Below are positions 21,970 to 32,891 of a stretch of 64,000 nt of DNA, in pieces. Location of the stretch: assembly GCA_024734495.1 (NCBI GenBank), contig JALMQS010000264.1, positions 1,205,640 through 1,269,639 on the forward strand, in the 5' to 3' direction. The stretch's first letter is position 1, and every line of letters begins with the position of its first letter. The position numbers and the translations under genes are program-made. The notes below the pieces were generated by a model. The model saw nothing but the letters and a program-made list of their open reading frames with translations, did not search any database and had not been told where the DNA came from. The DNA comes from Forficula auricularia (taxonomy: Eukaryota; Arthropoda; Insecta; Dermaptera; Forficulidae).

Positions 21970-22331
21970 GTAAGAATTTAACAATTATTTTTTGATATTA
22001 ACTATTTACTATTAAAATTCAATCATACTATATTATTGTTTAATGTTATATTGTATTTTTTGTGATTTTTTTCATTTTTATATTTTTTATAATATGTAAA
22101 ACAGTGACTTTTTTTACTTTTCCATGATTTATTATGTAAATATATTTCACATTTTTAAGTTAATTCATTCGTAAATACATTATACAAATAAATCCAGAAT
22201 AAAATACAATAATTTAATTAAACTATTTTTGATTCAATGAGAATAAATCAATCGGCGTAATGTCAAATTATTCATTCTCGATATCTTGATTTTTGGTTAT
22301 ACATATATCTAACAATTGCTGTTTATTATAG

Positions 22332-22391
22332 AAATCTCCATGGTCCAGATCATCTTGTTCTCAGGCGATTCGTACATCCAGAGCTTCCAAG
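22332..22391 (+). CDS. Candidate host-gene exon B (60 nt)
   Basis: Acceptor TTATTATAG and donor CCAAG|GTAGGC. Exactly 60 nt, so it preserves the phase; joined to exon A it encodes EISMVQIILFSGDSYIQSFQ without a stop. Flanked by AT-rich intron-like sequence. No homology recognised. Short length keeps the confidence modest. Confidence 0.38.
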
Positions 22392-23078
22392 GTAGGCTCT
22401 TCTCTTTTTGAAAATACTTAATTTTAATATGATAATACCATTTCTTTTATTTTTATATATGATTTTTCCTAATTACTATGTAATCATCCATATTTGGGAT
22501 TTTATGAGCTAATTATTATAATATTAAATGATATTAGTAGTAGATATTAGTAATTGGTTTTTAATTATGTTTCAACGTTAGTTTTTATATAAAAGTTCAA
22601 TTTGCCGATAGATATAGATTCAATCTTCCTGGAAAAAAATCATGAGAATATCTTGTACTGGTTCCGAGGTGCTATTGATGATTTTATTAGATTTCCGAGT
22701 GAATTTATTTCTTCTGACATGTAATAAAACCATGTGTAACAGCTCGGATTCAGTAATATATAATCTCTTTGATTTTTATATTAAGATTAAAATTGCATTT
22801 ACTCGTATTCATTTTGCAATTCTTGATTTCAATAAGTATACAAACCAATCGTATATAAAAGATAATTTTTTTTAATTAATGTTTTTAGTTAGAGTTTATA
22901 ATATAGGAATTAGAATAAATTTAATTTTAAATAGAGAGAGGTTCGAATACACGCTCTGACGTGTTCGTAAACAAGCTCAGACCTGTTTGCTTGAATTGGA
23001 AGAAATCTTTCAATTCGATACTTCTAGGATTTCCCTTTTATCAATAGCTTGTACAATAACTAGTACTCTCTATTGCAG

Positions 23079-23234
23079 AGTCCAAAGTTCAGTCCTCACC
23101 ATGACCCAATGCTCCCTTGAGCCCATGGGACTTGAATTGTGAACCCCGCCAGGCCAAAATCAACGTTTTCCAGCGAGGAATCGCCCGTTGTGTGGACTCT
23201 CCAGTAATTCTGCGCACACCCACATATCCTCCAG
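23079..23234 (+). CDS. Candidate host-gene exon C, with one in-frame TGA
   Basis: Acceptor CTCTCTATTGCAG and donor CCAG|GTAAGA are both good. In the phase set by exon B the frame reads ESKVQSSP, then TGA at 23102-23104, then stays open for 43 codons (PNAPLSPWDLNCEPRQ... to RTPTYPP). Either the gene is a pseudogene, an alternative acceptor or start is used, the TGA is read through, or the transcript is non-coding. No selenocysteine element was recognised. Starting a new protein inside this exon would need an ATG in this frame, and none is present. Confidence 0.35.
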
Positions 23235-23388
23235 GTAAGATTTTTTTCAATTCTTTTTTAAATTTTCTTTATTTATATATTTATATCACAGTAGAAAAAA
23301 TAAATTATCTCAATATTAATATTTCGATTTATACTACTTTTTCAAACACTTAATTAGAATTAACAGTTATTTAATTCGTATTCTAAAC

Positions 23389-23704
23389 CAGGCTTAATCT
23401 TTTGGGACCCAAATTTGAGAAATATGTTTATCTCGCGATCCAAAAAAAGCCAAAATTTTTTTCATTGCCTTTTTTAGATCATACTTAAGAAAATGTCTTC
23501 AATTTTACTATGATTAAATAAATTTATAACCCTTAAGTTAAAACAAATGTACTTTTCGATTGAAGGAAAATAATAAAAAAGTTACCTTCGTGTTTTTATT
23601 ATTTTTCCTTTTAAAAAGCATTAAATAAATTAAAATATATTTTTAAACTTGTAGTGAAATATTTGGTGGACGACTCTGTGCGACCCATAGGTTAAGAACC
23701 AATG
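23389..23704. mobile_element. hAT-type MITE (316 bp) between exons C and D
   Basis: CAGGCTTAATCTTTTGGGACC at the left is mirrored by GACCCATAGGTTAAGAACCAATG at the right. Flanks TTCTAAAC (23381-23388) and TTATAAAC (23705-23712) are an 8-bp duplication with one mismatch. A truncated relative lies at 46854-47063 (GATTCTTAATCTATGGGTCG). It sits in the putative intron and would not touch the exons. Confidence 0.65.
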
Positions 23705-23757
23705 TTATAAACGACCTGTTGTAAATGAATTATAATCTTTTTCATTTTTATTTTCAG

Positions 23758-23832
23758 CTTTTCTCAAAGTAAAAAACAGCGGATTCGTGATCAGTAGCAG
23801 ATTCAGTATTCAGATGATCTAGATTATTAAGG
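23758..23832 (+). CDS. Candidate host-gene exon D, contains the stop
   Basis: Acceptor TTTTATTTTCAG, donor AAGG|GTGAGT. In the phase set by exon C it adds AFLKVKNSGFVISSRFSIQM-I and ends at TAG 23820-23822, only 10 nt before the donor. A stop this close to the junction would usually not trigger decay if the next exon is the last. Possible further spliced pieces are 24190-24233 and 25328-25400. Confidence 0.35.
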
Positions 23833-24189
23833 GTGAGTTTTGGAAATAATTTAATATCACCTACTTTCTCTCTAAATACTAAACATGTTATTACGTTACT
23901 CGGTAGGTCCCGACCATCGTGGGACGTTGTCATAGCCATCATCGAATTGATAATGTATTATGATCATCAAAAGGTTTTCTGTTAAAACTAGGAACAAATA
24001 GAATAGAGAAAGGTATGTGTGTGATTGTTTGTAAGTATACCATTGCTTGTGACTAATAGGATTGTGCTCTCTCTCTTTCATTCTTTTTGGTATGATATTA
24101 TGTGTGCATGTCTTTTAAGTATTTTATAGACACATGTACATGAGTATTTCTTCTAATTACAACCAATCACAAAATACCTTTTTATTTAG

Positions 24190-24233
24190 GTTTCAGTTGA
24201 TAATACTGATTATCCGCGTTTAACTCCTCCTAG
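24190..24233 (+). other. Possible small downstream exon
   Basis: TTTTTATTTAG precedes and GTGAGG follows a 44-nt segment. It lies past the stop of exon D, so it would be 3' UTR. Splice-site strength alone supports it. Confidence 0.2.
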
Positions 24234-24299
24234 GTGAGGAAATAGAATATAGGGGGCGATTTAGGCATTTTAATTCTTAATTACGGATATTTCCGACTC

Positions 24300-25327
24300 T
24301 CTTGTGTATAGGATGCTATGGCAAGGGACTACTCAGATATTAGTCTGGCGTAGTTGTTTTTCTAGAATCTCCTTAGGTACGCGATTGTGCCGGGTTTTGG
24401 GGTGCCCGGACATAGGCAGGCATATTATTACACTCCGACAATCGAAGAGGTCCTCAGATGCCTAGGCATCAAATACACGAGTGATAGATCATGTCCTCTA
24501 TCTGAGTGTGTGTGTGTTTTTTTAATAATTTTTCCGATAGACTATTACATAAAGTCTTTCACCTGGAAACCTATGGTATGCTTCTTATCCGCTTGGTACC
24601 GGTGAGAATCTTGGAGAGATGTGCCCTAGGGCTAGCTATGTTCGATCTATAGCGTTTCTTTTTTTAAGCAGGGGCACATTAATTCATTAATCTTACGTTG
24701 TATTTCAAAGATAGATCGGTTTCCTATCATAATTTGAGGGCATTTAACCAATTTGAACTCTCCTCTTCTTAGCTCGTTTCAAAAAGTAGGTGGTATGATG
24801 TAGGTGGGAGGAGAGAGTCAAATTTGGCATTTTTTGATAAGAAAAATTAAATTCTTATTTTTCATAATTATGTAATTGGAATGAGTGATGTATTTTTGCT
24901 TTTCTTTCTACTTCTCACTCTTTTCTTTTGGAGCGGGTGCGTGTTCTCTTTCGTTCCGTTTTTCAGTTTCATATTAATTCATAATTTCGGTCCATTCGCG
25001 ACGGTTTTAGATCCGCGATATATTAATTTCGATTAGAGTTCTTAGGCCAGACTGAGGCTATACGTGTGTCGAAATTCGTGTTCGCGCTCGCGACTATCTC
25101 AAGACAGAAGAAAAGTTTCTTGAAGAAAGAAGAATTCAAGAAATAGATGGCCACCTGTGCCATATACTAGTATTTAAAATGGGAATTGGTTCTAATTTAG
25201 TTTAGCACATGAAGTCATCAGGGCGCAATCAAGTGGAATCTTGGGTTAGTACAAGTTTTTTTTTTTAATCTAATTTTTCAATAAGGCCATATCAAATAAT
25301 TTGTTTTTGTTTTGTTTTTTCTTTTAG
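24300..25327. other. Non-repetitive, GC-richer tract without a resolved gene
   Basis: 24300-24610 and 24990-25250 are less AT-rich than the surroundings and show no match to the repeats in this window. The 72-codon frame at 24387 (MPGFGVPGHRQAYYY...) has no recognised domain. Together with the exons at 21.8-23.8 kb this may be transcribed host sequence. Confidence 0.3.
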
Positions 25328-25400
25328 ATGAAGACGGGAGATTGGATTGTGGGGGCAGAGACATTTCATCTCTTCAGGGTCTCTACGAGTCAAATCTATG
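25328..25400 (+). other. Possible exon (73 nt)
   Basis: TTTTTTCTTTTAG at the left is a strong polypyrimidine acceptor, and CTATG|GTAGGC at the right is a fair donor. The segment starts ATGAAGACGGGAGATTGG and is open for 24 codons with one nt over. Relation to exons A-D is unknown. Confidence 0.3.
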
Positions 25401-27352
25401 GTAGGCGCAAACTTACTTAATCGTCATTGATTAATGGCCATTATCATCGGCCTAAATATAAAAATACTTAAGTCCAAAATGCGCCTCACTATGACGTAGG
25501 ATTCCGTAATGATGGTGAAAATGACATATAAATCTGTGTTCCCACCTTTCCAGGACACAGTTGGTCGTGTGATAAGGCAAAACATATTTACTTATTATTT
25601 TTTATTTATTTATTTTTATTGCATTCTAATTATATAAGCAATTATTTAAAGTTTTACTAATATTTTTTAAAAACTTGAAGATTTAAAATATACCTACAAC
25701 CTACATATATATTCTAAATTACAAGATACAAAATATATATAAAAAAATAAAAGAACAATTGTAAAGTATTCGAGATTATAGTTTCGTTGAGTTGACTTCA
25801 AAGTACAAACAACTATATATATATAGATATTAGTAGGTATATTGCTCCCAAATAATAAACAACAGTTTTTTTTTTGTTTTTTGTATTTTTGTTACAAAAT
25901 TGAATTTACTTCATAACGTCTATCATTCAACTTCATACTTAAAAGTAATAGCGAAGCTAAGGGGATCTGCAAATTTTTCTGGGGGCCCCCTTCATGACTC
26001 ACCACACAAATTTCATGAAAACTACCCCATCCCCCCATTTTATTCAGTTCTACAGAATTAGAAGAACTTTTTATTACATTTTGTTGAAGACTTAACCGCT
26101 TTTATTTTTAGCATATAATACTAAAATGCAACAATTTTCAACTCTCTCTCTCCCGGAAATTTCATTGACGCACTATGTGCCTTTTAACACCCCCCCCCCT
26201 GTGTGCACCCCTGCAATAACGAAAAGTCCCTAATTCTAGTAAATCTGAAAGTATTATAAAAAATCTACCGGGGTTTTTTAAGTATTAATTATTTCGTTAA
26301 ACAGAAGAGAAATGCCGATAAATTACAAAGTCATTTGACAGTTTTTTTTCTTGTTGCTAACTGGACTTTAAAAGTTGTTAAATTATTTTATTTAAGCCAG
26401 CGGTTTTCAATTTTTATAAATATGGGGGAGTGAATTCAGGGATCACCCCGGGTTTTTAACACTCCCTAGGCACGTGGTTATATGATAGAAGGTTTAGGGA
26501 TTTTTGTAGGTATTGGTTTAAAATACGAATAAGCTTCTTATTTCTCCGTATTAAAATTTTGTCAATTGCTGCTCTGAGCGCAATTTTTTATTCTTGTTTT
26601 GAATTTTCGAGAGATGAAAAACTTAAGGTTTGGTATCTACTTGTAACTAAAAATAAGATTATTCTATTTGTTGCTCTGGAATCAAAAAACTTAAAAAAAA
26701 CATGGTGATTTTGTTGAACACTATACTTTACTGGTAATTACCTAGTTATTTTATTTATAAGATTAAAAAAATATATATTTATAATGGAAAGTATTCATCA
26801 ACATGCACCGCAATTCGTAGGACAGTTTGAGTATTTATTTCTCCAAAATATTTTCATTTCTTAAAGCTCCAGTACAGAAGTAAAACGGAATTCTATTAGT
26901 GTTTCTTTAAAATCAATCTGTTATTCTGTTATGCTCGTTTACTACATTAAATACAAGCTGAAAAGTTATTTTATGGATTAATTTTCCCAAAATCAAAATT
27001 ATATCAAAATTTCATTCGGATAATTATTTGGGATATTTTTAATGAGATGATCTCACAATGCATGATAATTTCAATACTTAATTCTGGATTTGTTTTAAAG
27101 TTCTTGTGAAGTCTATCATTAGACTCTCAATTAACTTATATTATAATTCCATATACATTTTTTTCCACATTTAAAATACGAGTACGACAACAAATTTTTG
27201 GGCCCTCGGCGGAATATAATAATTTTGGGCTCCCAGAAAAACAATTTATATTTGGTTATACCTATTTTTATCACAACGTAATTGTAATTCCCTAAGTAAC
27301 TATGGGGAATTATCACACACAAATAAATCACCTATATAAAATACCTCCTAAA
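25401..27352. other. No gene recognised
   Basis: AT-rich sequence. A poly-C tract lies at about 26190-26199, and a fragment of a repeat (AAGTAAAACGGAATTCTATTAGTGTTTC) at 26877-26905. Confidence 0.45.
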
Positions 27353-27365
27353 TAGGTACATTAGC

Positions 27366-27490
27366 AATAACTTTTAAGGAGTTCGGTGTTGGTTCTAGGT
27401 GAAACATTTTAATATAATAATAAAACTAAGATACGAGGTAGGTTTCACAAAACCTCGTGAAACCTACCTCGTATCTTAGTTTTATTATTA
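27366..27490. mobile_element. 125-bp hairpin element with perfect 13-bp target duplication
   Basis: TAGGTACATTAGC stands on both sides (27353-27365 and 27491-27503). The insert has GGTGTTGGTTCTAGGTGAAAC and then a perfect inverted repeat of about 33 bp per arm around AAAACCTC: CTAAGATACGAGGTAGGTTT and its reverse. Related elements lie at 59265-59395, 62430-62650, 62765-62875 and 48225-48430 (GGTTTTAGGTGAAAC, GTTTCAC-GTGAAAC). Confidence 0.8.
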
Positions 27491-27503
27491 TAGGTACATT
27501 AGC

Positions 27504-28228
27504 TATTATGTATTAACAATATTTTTAACCCATGATTATTGCTCCAGTAGAAAATAAATTTTCAAATATTTATTAATATTTAGACACGTATATTAAAATT
27601 AAAAATAACAATTTGGTCCCCTTCCGAAATTGGACCCCCGCCCCCTTGCTTTGAGGGACCAATTGTAATTCACAACATTTTAATCTCATTGAGTAAATCC
27701 ATTTATCTCAAAAATAAATAAATCTCCCAAACCACATGACAACTGCTTTGTGGTAAAAAAAAAAAAAACATAATTGAACTTGAATTTGAATTATTTTTTT
27801 CATTTAAAGGTTTTTAACTAATTCAATTTTTTTACACGTATAAGAAAAATATTGAATTAGAAAATATAAATAAATAACTTGTACTAATTAAAATCCTCAA
27901 AATGTAGCCTGAATTTGAACTTGATTTATGACGTTGGTGCGCCTGTATTTTAGGCAACAAGATGCGCAGAGAAGTTTGAAAGCTGCGTATGAGCTAGGCG
28001 AGTCCAGTCGTTAATGGAGGGAATTTTTTTTTTTTTTTTAATAGACTCCATAGTATACATCGGCAATCTGCCCTTGCGGGCAATAAGCTTATTTACAGAC
28101 AATAAATGAAAAAATGACATGGTTAGTATTAACAATATTTGAGGTAGAATAATGAGAGCTCCATTGAGCTTTACATTAAGGTGTGAATTTTGTATTTAAA
28201 CTATGATTAAAAATAAATTAGAACTAAA
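27504..28228. other. No feature recognised
   Basis: AT-rich spacer with A and T homopolymers at 27750 and 28027; no supported gene. Confidence 0.45.
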
Positions 28229-28510
28229 CTAAAAATATAAAAAGAAAGAAAAAGGTTTGGCGTGATCACGTGAAGCGCTGCGGTAGGTCGATTGGTCTGT
28301 GTTTTTTAATCTTGTTGGTGGTAGTGTTGATATTATGTCTTGAGCATACTCATTGGGGTGGTGAGTCAGTTTGTTTAGGTACGTGTGGCTGTGATGTCTT
28401 ATTTCGTCTTTGACTGAGGGGATTTCTATGTCTTTTAGTATTGTGCAGTTTGGTACCCAGCTCGGGGCATCAGCGATTGCTCTCAGCACTTTGTTTTGAA
28501 GATGGAGGGA
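28229..28510 (-). pseudogene. Jockey-like LINE: C-terminal fragment of the reverse-transcriptase ORF
   Basis: The minus-strand frame reads (LHLQNK)VLRAIADAPSWVPN near its start, then DIEIPSVKDEIRHHSHTY and LNKLTHHPN. Jockey-clade elements of insects end with QSKxLRxIxxAPWYVxN, then L..DL.IP.V..EI......Y..RL..H.N, so the match is clear. The catalytic domains are missing. Upstream it is cut by the unit of the 138-bp tandem repeat (28505-28565). Confidence 0.75.
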
Positions 28511-28565
28511 ATAAACATTATTAATATTTCAAATGACTTTGACACGATCCGTTGCAGTTTAATTA
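28505..28565. repeat. Single unit fragment of the GATCCGTTGCAG repeat
   Basis: GGAATAAACATTATTAATATTTC, AAATGACTTTG and CGATCCGTTGCAGTTTA match the junction part of the tandem array at 32892-33475. The stem partner GCAACG is changed to GACACG here, so the hairpin is lost. Confidence 0.7.
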
Positions 28566-28585
28566 CTACTTCATTTTTATTATTG

Positions 28586-28682
28586 GTGTTGATATATTTG
28601 AGGCTTTGGGAAACTGTTTTCTGGTTGCAAGTAATATTATCGTAGTAAAACATTATAACTTTTTCCCAAAGCTTCAACACTA
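28586..28682. repeat. Imperfect hairpin
   Basis: GTGTTGATATATTTGAGGCTTTGGGAAA at the left is answered by TTTCCCAAAGCTTCAACAC at the right, with an 8-nt extra loop in the left arm. The origin is unknown. Confidence 0.5.
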
Positions 28683-28742
28683 AAAATATTTTTGAAAAAA
28701 TTAAAATTTTATTTATAGATATATTTTTTTTGTATAAAATCA

Positions 28743-30011
28743 ATTAATGTATTTCATGGTGAACGTTTATAAAAAATATTTATTTATTCATTAAGCTTAA
28801 TACTTTCCAAATCAATAAATAAGACAGTTAAGCAAAAGTATACTATTATATCTTCTATTGTCTTCTCAAATTTGGACTAATTTTTTGAATTTCTTTTGTC
28901 GATTTGTGGGATCTCTTTGAATTTTGGAAAATTACTTGATTAAACATACAACATTTTCATACGACTGTAGAGATTTTAATTAATCTGATGATGTTTAAGT
29001 AAATATAGATACAAAATATTGTCTTAATACAAAATACTATAATATAATGAAAAAACTCTGCAACTTCGAGAGAAATTCTATAAGACTGTATTGAAACCAA
29101 TTTATTTAAATCTTCCTCACCCTAAATTAATTAGATTCAACCCCGACAATATTTTACACGTTTTGAATCAAATTAAGTGAATTTTTCATTAAAAATCGTT
29201 AAAACCATTTTAACCCTCATCATCCTGCCCAAATTTAAAAATTAACTTCTTTACACCCTTTTGAATGAAAAAATTAAGTGAGTTTTATAAGACGTTATCG
29301 ACATTTTTACCCTTAATATTCATATTTCCCAAATTTTAAATTTTTTTATTTTCACCTTTTAAATTGACCGATTCTTTTTCGTATTTATTTATTTTTACCA
29401 AAAACAAACTTCTAAAATTCGTAAGACAGTTAAAACTTAAAACACTTCAAGTTCTAAATTCAGCATTCATTTTAATTAATTAGTTATGAAATAACAGTTT
29501 TAACTTTTAAGTTGCTCTCTCTTTGTTCTGATGAATGGCCAGTTTAGTTTATTTAGACGTAGACCGGATGTGAAAAGAAGGCCAACGGGGCTCACTAAAT
29601 CGAACTCTTTGTAATAAATCTTAGATTTAACTTGATAAATCAATCCCCCTTTTACGCCCACCTATTTCCTAAGAGAGAGTGAGAGAGAAAGAGAGGGATT
29701 GCACCCAGAACATTTTTTTTTGCAAATCTCTCCCTCTGTTGAAACATATAAATCTTGGTGAATTACGAAAAAAGGTCATTCATCTCTATATCTAGCCGAA
29801 TCTATCTATACCTATTTAACTACAACACACAAACAAGCTGATAAATAAATAAAACACACTTACAACCACCCACTCATATATATAAATCATTCAATATTAT
29901 ATACCACTAATAAATTGTTTATACTTAGTTTGTTATTTTTGTCAAAGTCCCTTCAAAAGTAAAACTGGACCCTATTAGTGTCGGTACAATGCCTGGCTGT
30001 ACGCCTGTTAA
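28743..30011. other. No gene recognised
   Basis: AT-rich. A purine stretch AGAGAGAGTGAGAGAGAAAG lies at about 29670-29695. A short repeat fragment at 29945-29990 (AAAAGTAAAACTGGACCCTA) matches 13045-13075. Confidence 0.45.
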
Positions 30012-30311
30012 GGGGCCCATACACTGTCAAACAAATTACGCAACAAAGCGATGTTCAACGTTGCGTTACGCATCGTTTGCCGGGGCCCATACATTAGCAG
30101 AGAAATTGCGCAACAAAGCGACGCACAACGCTGCGTTCCACAAGTGAAACTTTCACCAAAAAACCGGCAGACTACTGAAAAATATTGCGCAACGCTCCCG
30201 TTGTGCAAAATATTTCAAACATTTGCGCAACGCATTAAACACTGCCATACACTGTCAAGCAATTGCGCAACAGTCTGTGTTACGTAATTTTTCTAACAGT
30301 GTATGGGCACC
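30012..30311. mobile_element. 300-bp MITE with GGGGCCCATACACTGT ends
   Basis: The left end is GGGGCCCATACACTGTCAAAC and the right end is ACAGTGTATGGGCACC, TIRs of about 33 bp including an AATTACG block. The interior carries many GCGCAAC / GTTGCGC motifs, and a second GGGCCCATACATTAGC near 30084 marks an internal duplication. The overlapping frames on both strands come from this palindromic interior. No target duplication is clear. Confidence 0.65.
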
Positions 30312-30319
30312 TGTCGAAC

Positions 30320-30641
30320 TAGAGATGTGATTCATTTGAAATACATATAAGTATTTGAAATGCAAATACATTATTCAAAATATCTATTTTTATTTTGCAT
30401 TTGAAATACTTTTTTTCAAAATGCATTTTCTATTTTATTTGCAATACTTTAATATAAATATTTAGTATTTGTAAAATGAAAAATGGTTTTGTTAAATTTT
30501 TTAATTCATACGTCGTATTTTTCATTCCTAAAATCTATTTAGAATCAACTGAAAAATCACCTAGTTCTCCATGTCCAACACGATGGAATTCATACTATAA
30601 TTTCATTCAAGATCTACTTGCTGAAAAGGATACCCTAAATC
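30320..30641 (+). pseudogene. hAT element fragment with transposase TRWNS motif
   Basis: It starts TAGAGATGTGATTCATTTG and has repeated CATTTGAAATAC subterminal motifs, a typical hAT end. A frame from about 30530 reads PSSPCPTRWNSYYNFIQDLL. The TRWNSxxxM/F motif is a conserved block of hAT transposases upstream of the C-terminal domain. The frame is cut at 30642 by another hAT end (CAGGGGTGTCCAATC). Non-functional. Confidence 0.6.
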
Positions 30642-30720
30642 AGGGGTGTCCAATCTTTTGGCTTACACGAACCGCATTTGAAGGAAAAACAAATGCCTCG
30701 GACCGCATATAAAATTTACT
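30642..30720. mobile_element. hAT end fragment, CAGGGGTGTCCAA type
   Basis: CAGGGGTGTCCAATCTTTTGG and CACGAACCGCATTTGAAGG resemble the inverted ends of the hAT element at 57094-59479 (CAGGACTGTCCAACTTTTGG read from its right end). Only one end is visible, so it is a truncated insertion into the older hAT fragment. Confidence 0.6.
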
Positions 30721-31439
30721 AATTCCATTGATATTTATTCATCACAAAATATTAATAATGTGGGATAAGAATATCTACCAAGACAAAAAAAGCAAAAATA
30801 CCATAGCATAATAATCTTTGAGTTCTTTTCCTTCAGGATTTTATTTTTAAATCATTTATCTACTTCTATTAGCAATCTGAAGTCTTTTATAAATATATCG
30901 AGTTTAATTATTTCTTAACATTTCCAAATTATTGAATTAATTGAATGTTCTCTCTATATATAATAACGAGTATCTAATTAGTCCAATTCCAATAGTCAAA
31001 AGGCCATTCCTAGACTAATAGAAATTAAGAAATTAACTTCTATTAGTCTAAAACAGGTCTGGGCTTGTATTTAGAATCCTTGCCTTCGCTGCTTATTTTT
31101 TTAAATATTTACATTTTTTTCTCTTCGGCAACAAAGTCCTCAGGGTATTTATTTATTTTTTTGAAATCTGCTTATGTAATTAGGCAGATCATTTTTAGAA
31201 ATAATTAATATCCTATTTTTGAGATTTTATAGATCAGAAATAACTTTCTACTTCTAATAAATATCCTAATTCAGACACACTGACAGAAAATAATCATGTT
31301 TGAAAATATTTTTTTCTACGATTCATAAATTTCCATATAACTTAAATTCCAAAAGTAAATTTAATACTCTGACTACTGACTCACAAGAGTCCTTTCAATT
31401 TAAACCGAGTTGTTATAGAAATTGTTACTTTATCCAATG
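30721..31439. other. No gene recognised; small hairpin
   Basis: AT-rich. CTAGACTAATAGAA...TTCTATTAGTCTA at about 31011-31052 forms a short hairpin. The frame at 31300 is not supported as a gene. Confidence 0.4.
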
Positions 31440-31845
31440 TGAAGTATGGCTAAAGTATTGTAATCGATCTCGAGGCAAGTGCGACTTCAAAGGGTCCTCA
31501 GGAAAAGACTACGGAACCCATGGTCTCAGTCCCGAGGCCATTTTTTCATTGTGTGCGTGACGATGTATAGATGTATGTGGTCGTTTTTTTCGCCCACGAT
31601 TTTTTCCACACCGTTGAACCGATTAGAATGAAATTAAAAACCTACCCTTGCTTTAACAAAACGAAGCTCTGATTAGTTTTTGATATATATCGATCCACAA
31701 ACATTAGTACTTTATTCTAGTAATTTTTTAGTTTTTTCTAAATATCTTGAAAATGACTTAACCATTTTGATGAAATTTAATATTGTAATTAAGTACCTTA
31801 AGGACTACAAAAATCCTATATATAGTATTTTATTATTCGTTTCCA
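31440..31845. repeat. Dispersed repeat (GTATTGTAATCG / CACAAACATTAGTAC), copy 1
   Basis: Shares GTATGG-TAAAGTATTGTAATCG, GACTTCAAAGGGTC, CCGATT-GAATGAAATT, CACAAACATTAGTACTTTA and TGATGAAATTTAATATTGTA, in the same order, with 32340-32840. The flanking hammerhead inverted repeat (31846-32290) lies between the two. The frames here are not convincing. Confidence 0.65.
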
Positions 31846-31916
31846 TGATTAATTATTAAAGGAATCTTAGGGAGTTAGACTTGACTTTAAATTAAATACA
31901 ATTTTTTTATTTAAAT

Positions 31917-31960
31917 AGGCCAAACTTTTAGTTGCTAGTTTGCAGCTTCTTCAGTGGCTC
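31917..31960 (-). ncRNA. Decayed hammerhead motif (left arm)
   Basis: Minus strand: GAGCCA, CTGAAGA, A, GCTGC-AAACTA-GCAAC, then TAAA where GAAA is expected, then AGTTTGG. The first G of the GAAA box and the ACGT palindrome are mutated, so cleavage is not expected. Confidence 0.45.
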
Positions 31961-32186
31961 ATTTATTAAACTTATTTGTCTGGGGTTTTGACTAAGATAT
32001 CTGATAGTACATAAAAAATTCTTTGTTCAATTTGATTCTTTTAATTATTTTGACGGGAAACAATTACATTGTTTTAAAAGTTTCATGTTTTTTATTATTT
32101 GATAAAATTGAGTGATTTGTAAGAATACTCTTTGAAAATGGTTTTTCTCTTAGTCAAAACCCCAGACAAATAAGTTTAATAAATGA

Positions 32187-32226
32187 GCCACTGAAGAAGT
32201 TGCGAACCAGCAACGAAACGTTTGGC
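32187..32226 (+). ncRNA. Hammerhead ribozyme motif, core intact (right arm)
   Basis: Plus strand: GCCA, CTGAAGA, A, GTTGC-GAACCA-GCAAC, GAAA, CGTT, TGGC. Stem II is 5 perfect pairs, stem I is GCCA/TGGC (4 pairs), stem III is the ACGT palindrome, and the cleavage base would be T. This is the best-preserved motif of this family. Confidence 0.68.
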
Positions 32227-32334
32227 CTATTTAAATAAAAAACTTTGTATTTAATTTAAAGTAAAGTCCAACTCTCTACGATTCCATAAATCAAGTTTTT
32301 AGTAAAATTATATTTTAAAATACGTTACTCAAGA

Positions 32335-32890
32335 GTAAGATAGTAGGTTTTTACTTTATCCAATGCGAAACATGGTTAAAGTATTGTAATCGGTCTCATC
32401 GCAACCGTTACTTCAAAGGGTCTTCAAGTAAAGACTAATGAACCCATGGACTCAATCAAACTCACAAGTTGTAGTATTCAATCAGGTTGAATTTGAGCAG
32501 GTGACGGTTTTGCCAAAAATTACATGGGGTCTCGTCGAGAGGCCAAAAAGTGCGATTTTTTCAGGAAGTGCGTGTGGATGGATATGTATGTTATCGTTTT
32601 TTTCGTCCACGATTTTTTCGACACCGTACAACCGATTGAAATGAAATTGAAAAGATACAATTATTTTAACAAGATGAAGCGCTGATTAGTTTTTGGTACA
32701 TATCGGCCCACAAACATTAGTACTTTATTTTAGTACTTTTTTAGTTTTTTTCTAAATAACTAAACCAATTTTGATGAAATTTAATATTGTAATTAAGTTG
32801 CCTTGAGGACCACAAACAAGGTCATATAAAGTTTTTTTGTAAAATTATATTTCAAAGTACTTGACTCTAAAATTAGATAGTACACTGGAT
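32335..32890. repeat. Dispersed repeat (GTATTGTAATCG / CACAAACATTAGTAC), copy 2
   Basis: Parallel to 31440-31845: TTTATCCAATGCGAAACATGG, GTATTGTAATCGGTCTC, a block GTCCACGATTTTTTCGACACC, and CCACAAACATTAGTACTTTA. It runs directly into the 138-bp tandem array. The 68-codon frame at 32438 is part of the repeat. Confidence 0.65.
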
Positions 32891-32891
32891 A

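Larger units (their letters stand above)
31846..32290. repeat. Penelope-like inverted repeat with hammerhead motifs (GGCCAAAC family)
   Basis: The left arm is GGAATCTTAGGGAGTTAGAC ... TTTAAATAGGCCAAAC. The right arm is GTTTGGCCTATTTAAATAAA ... GTCCAACTCTC. An isolated end of the same family (GGAATCGTAGGGAGTTGGAC) lies at 57317-57340. The right arm has an intact hammerhead core on plus, the left arm a mutated one on minus. Confidence 0.75.

Noticed and set aside
23079..23104. Selenocysteine codon at the in-frame TGA of exon C
   Set aside because: No SECIS-like element was recognised downstream and the protein is unknown; readthrough, mis-splicing or a non-coding transcript are equally possible.
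28229..28565. Penelope-type reverse transcriptase to go with the hammerheads
   Set aside because: The only RT fragments in the window belong to LINEs (FADD or Jockey-like tails); no GIY-YIG or Penelope RT motif was found.
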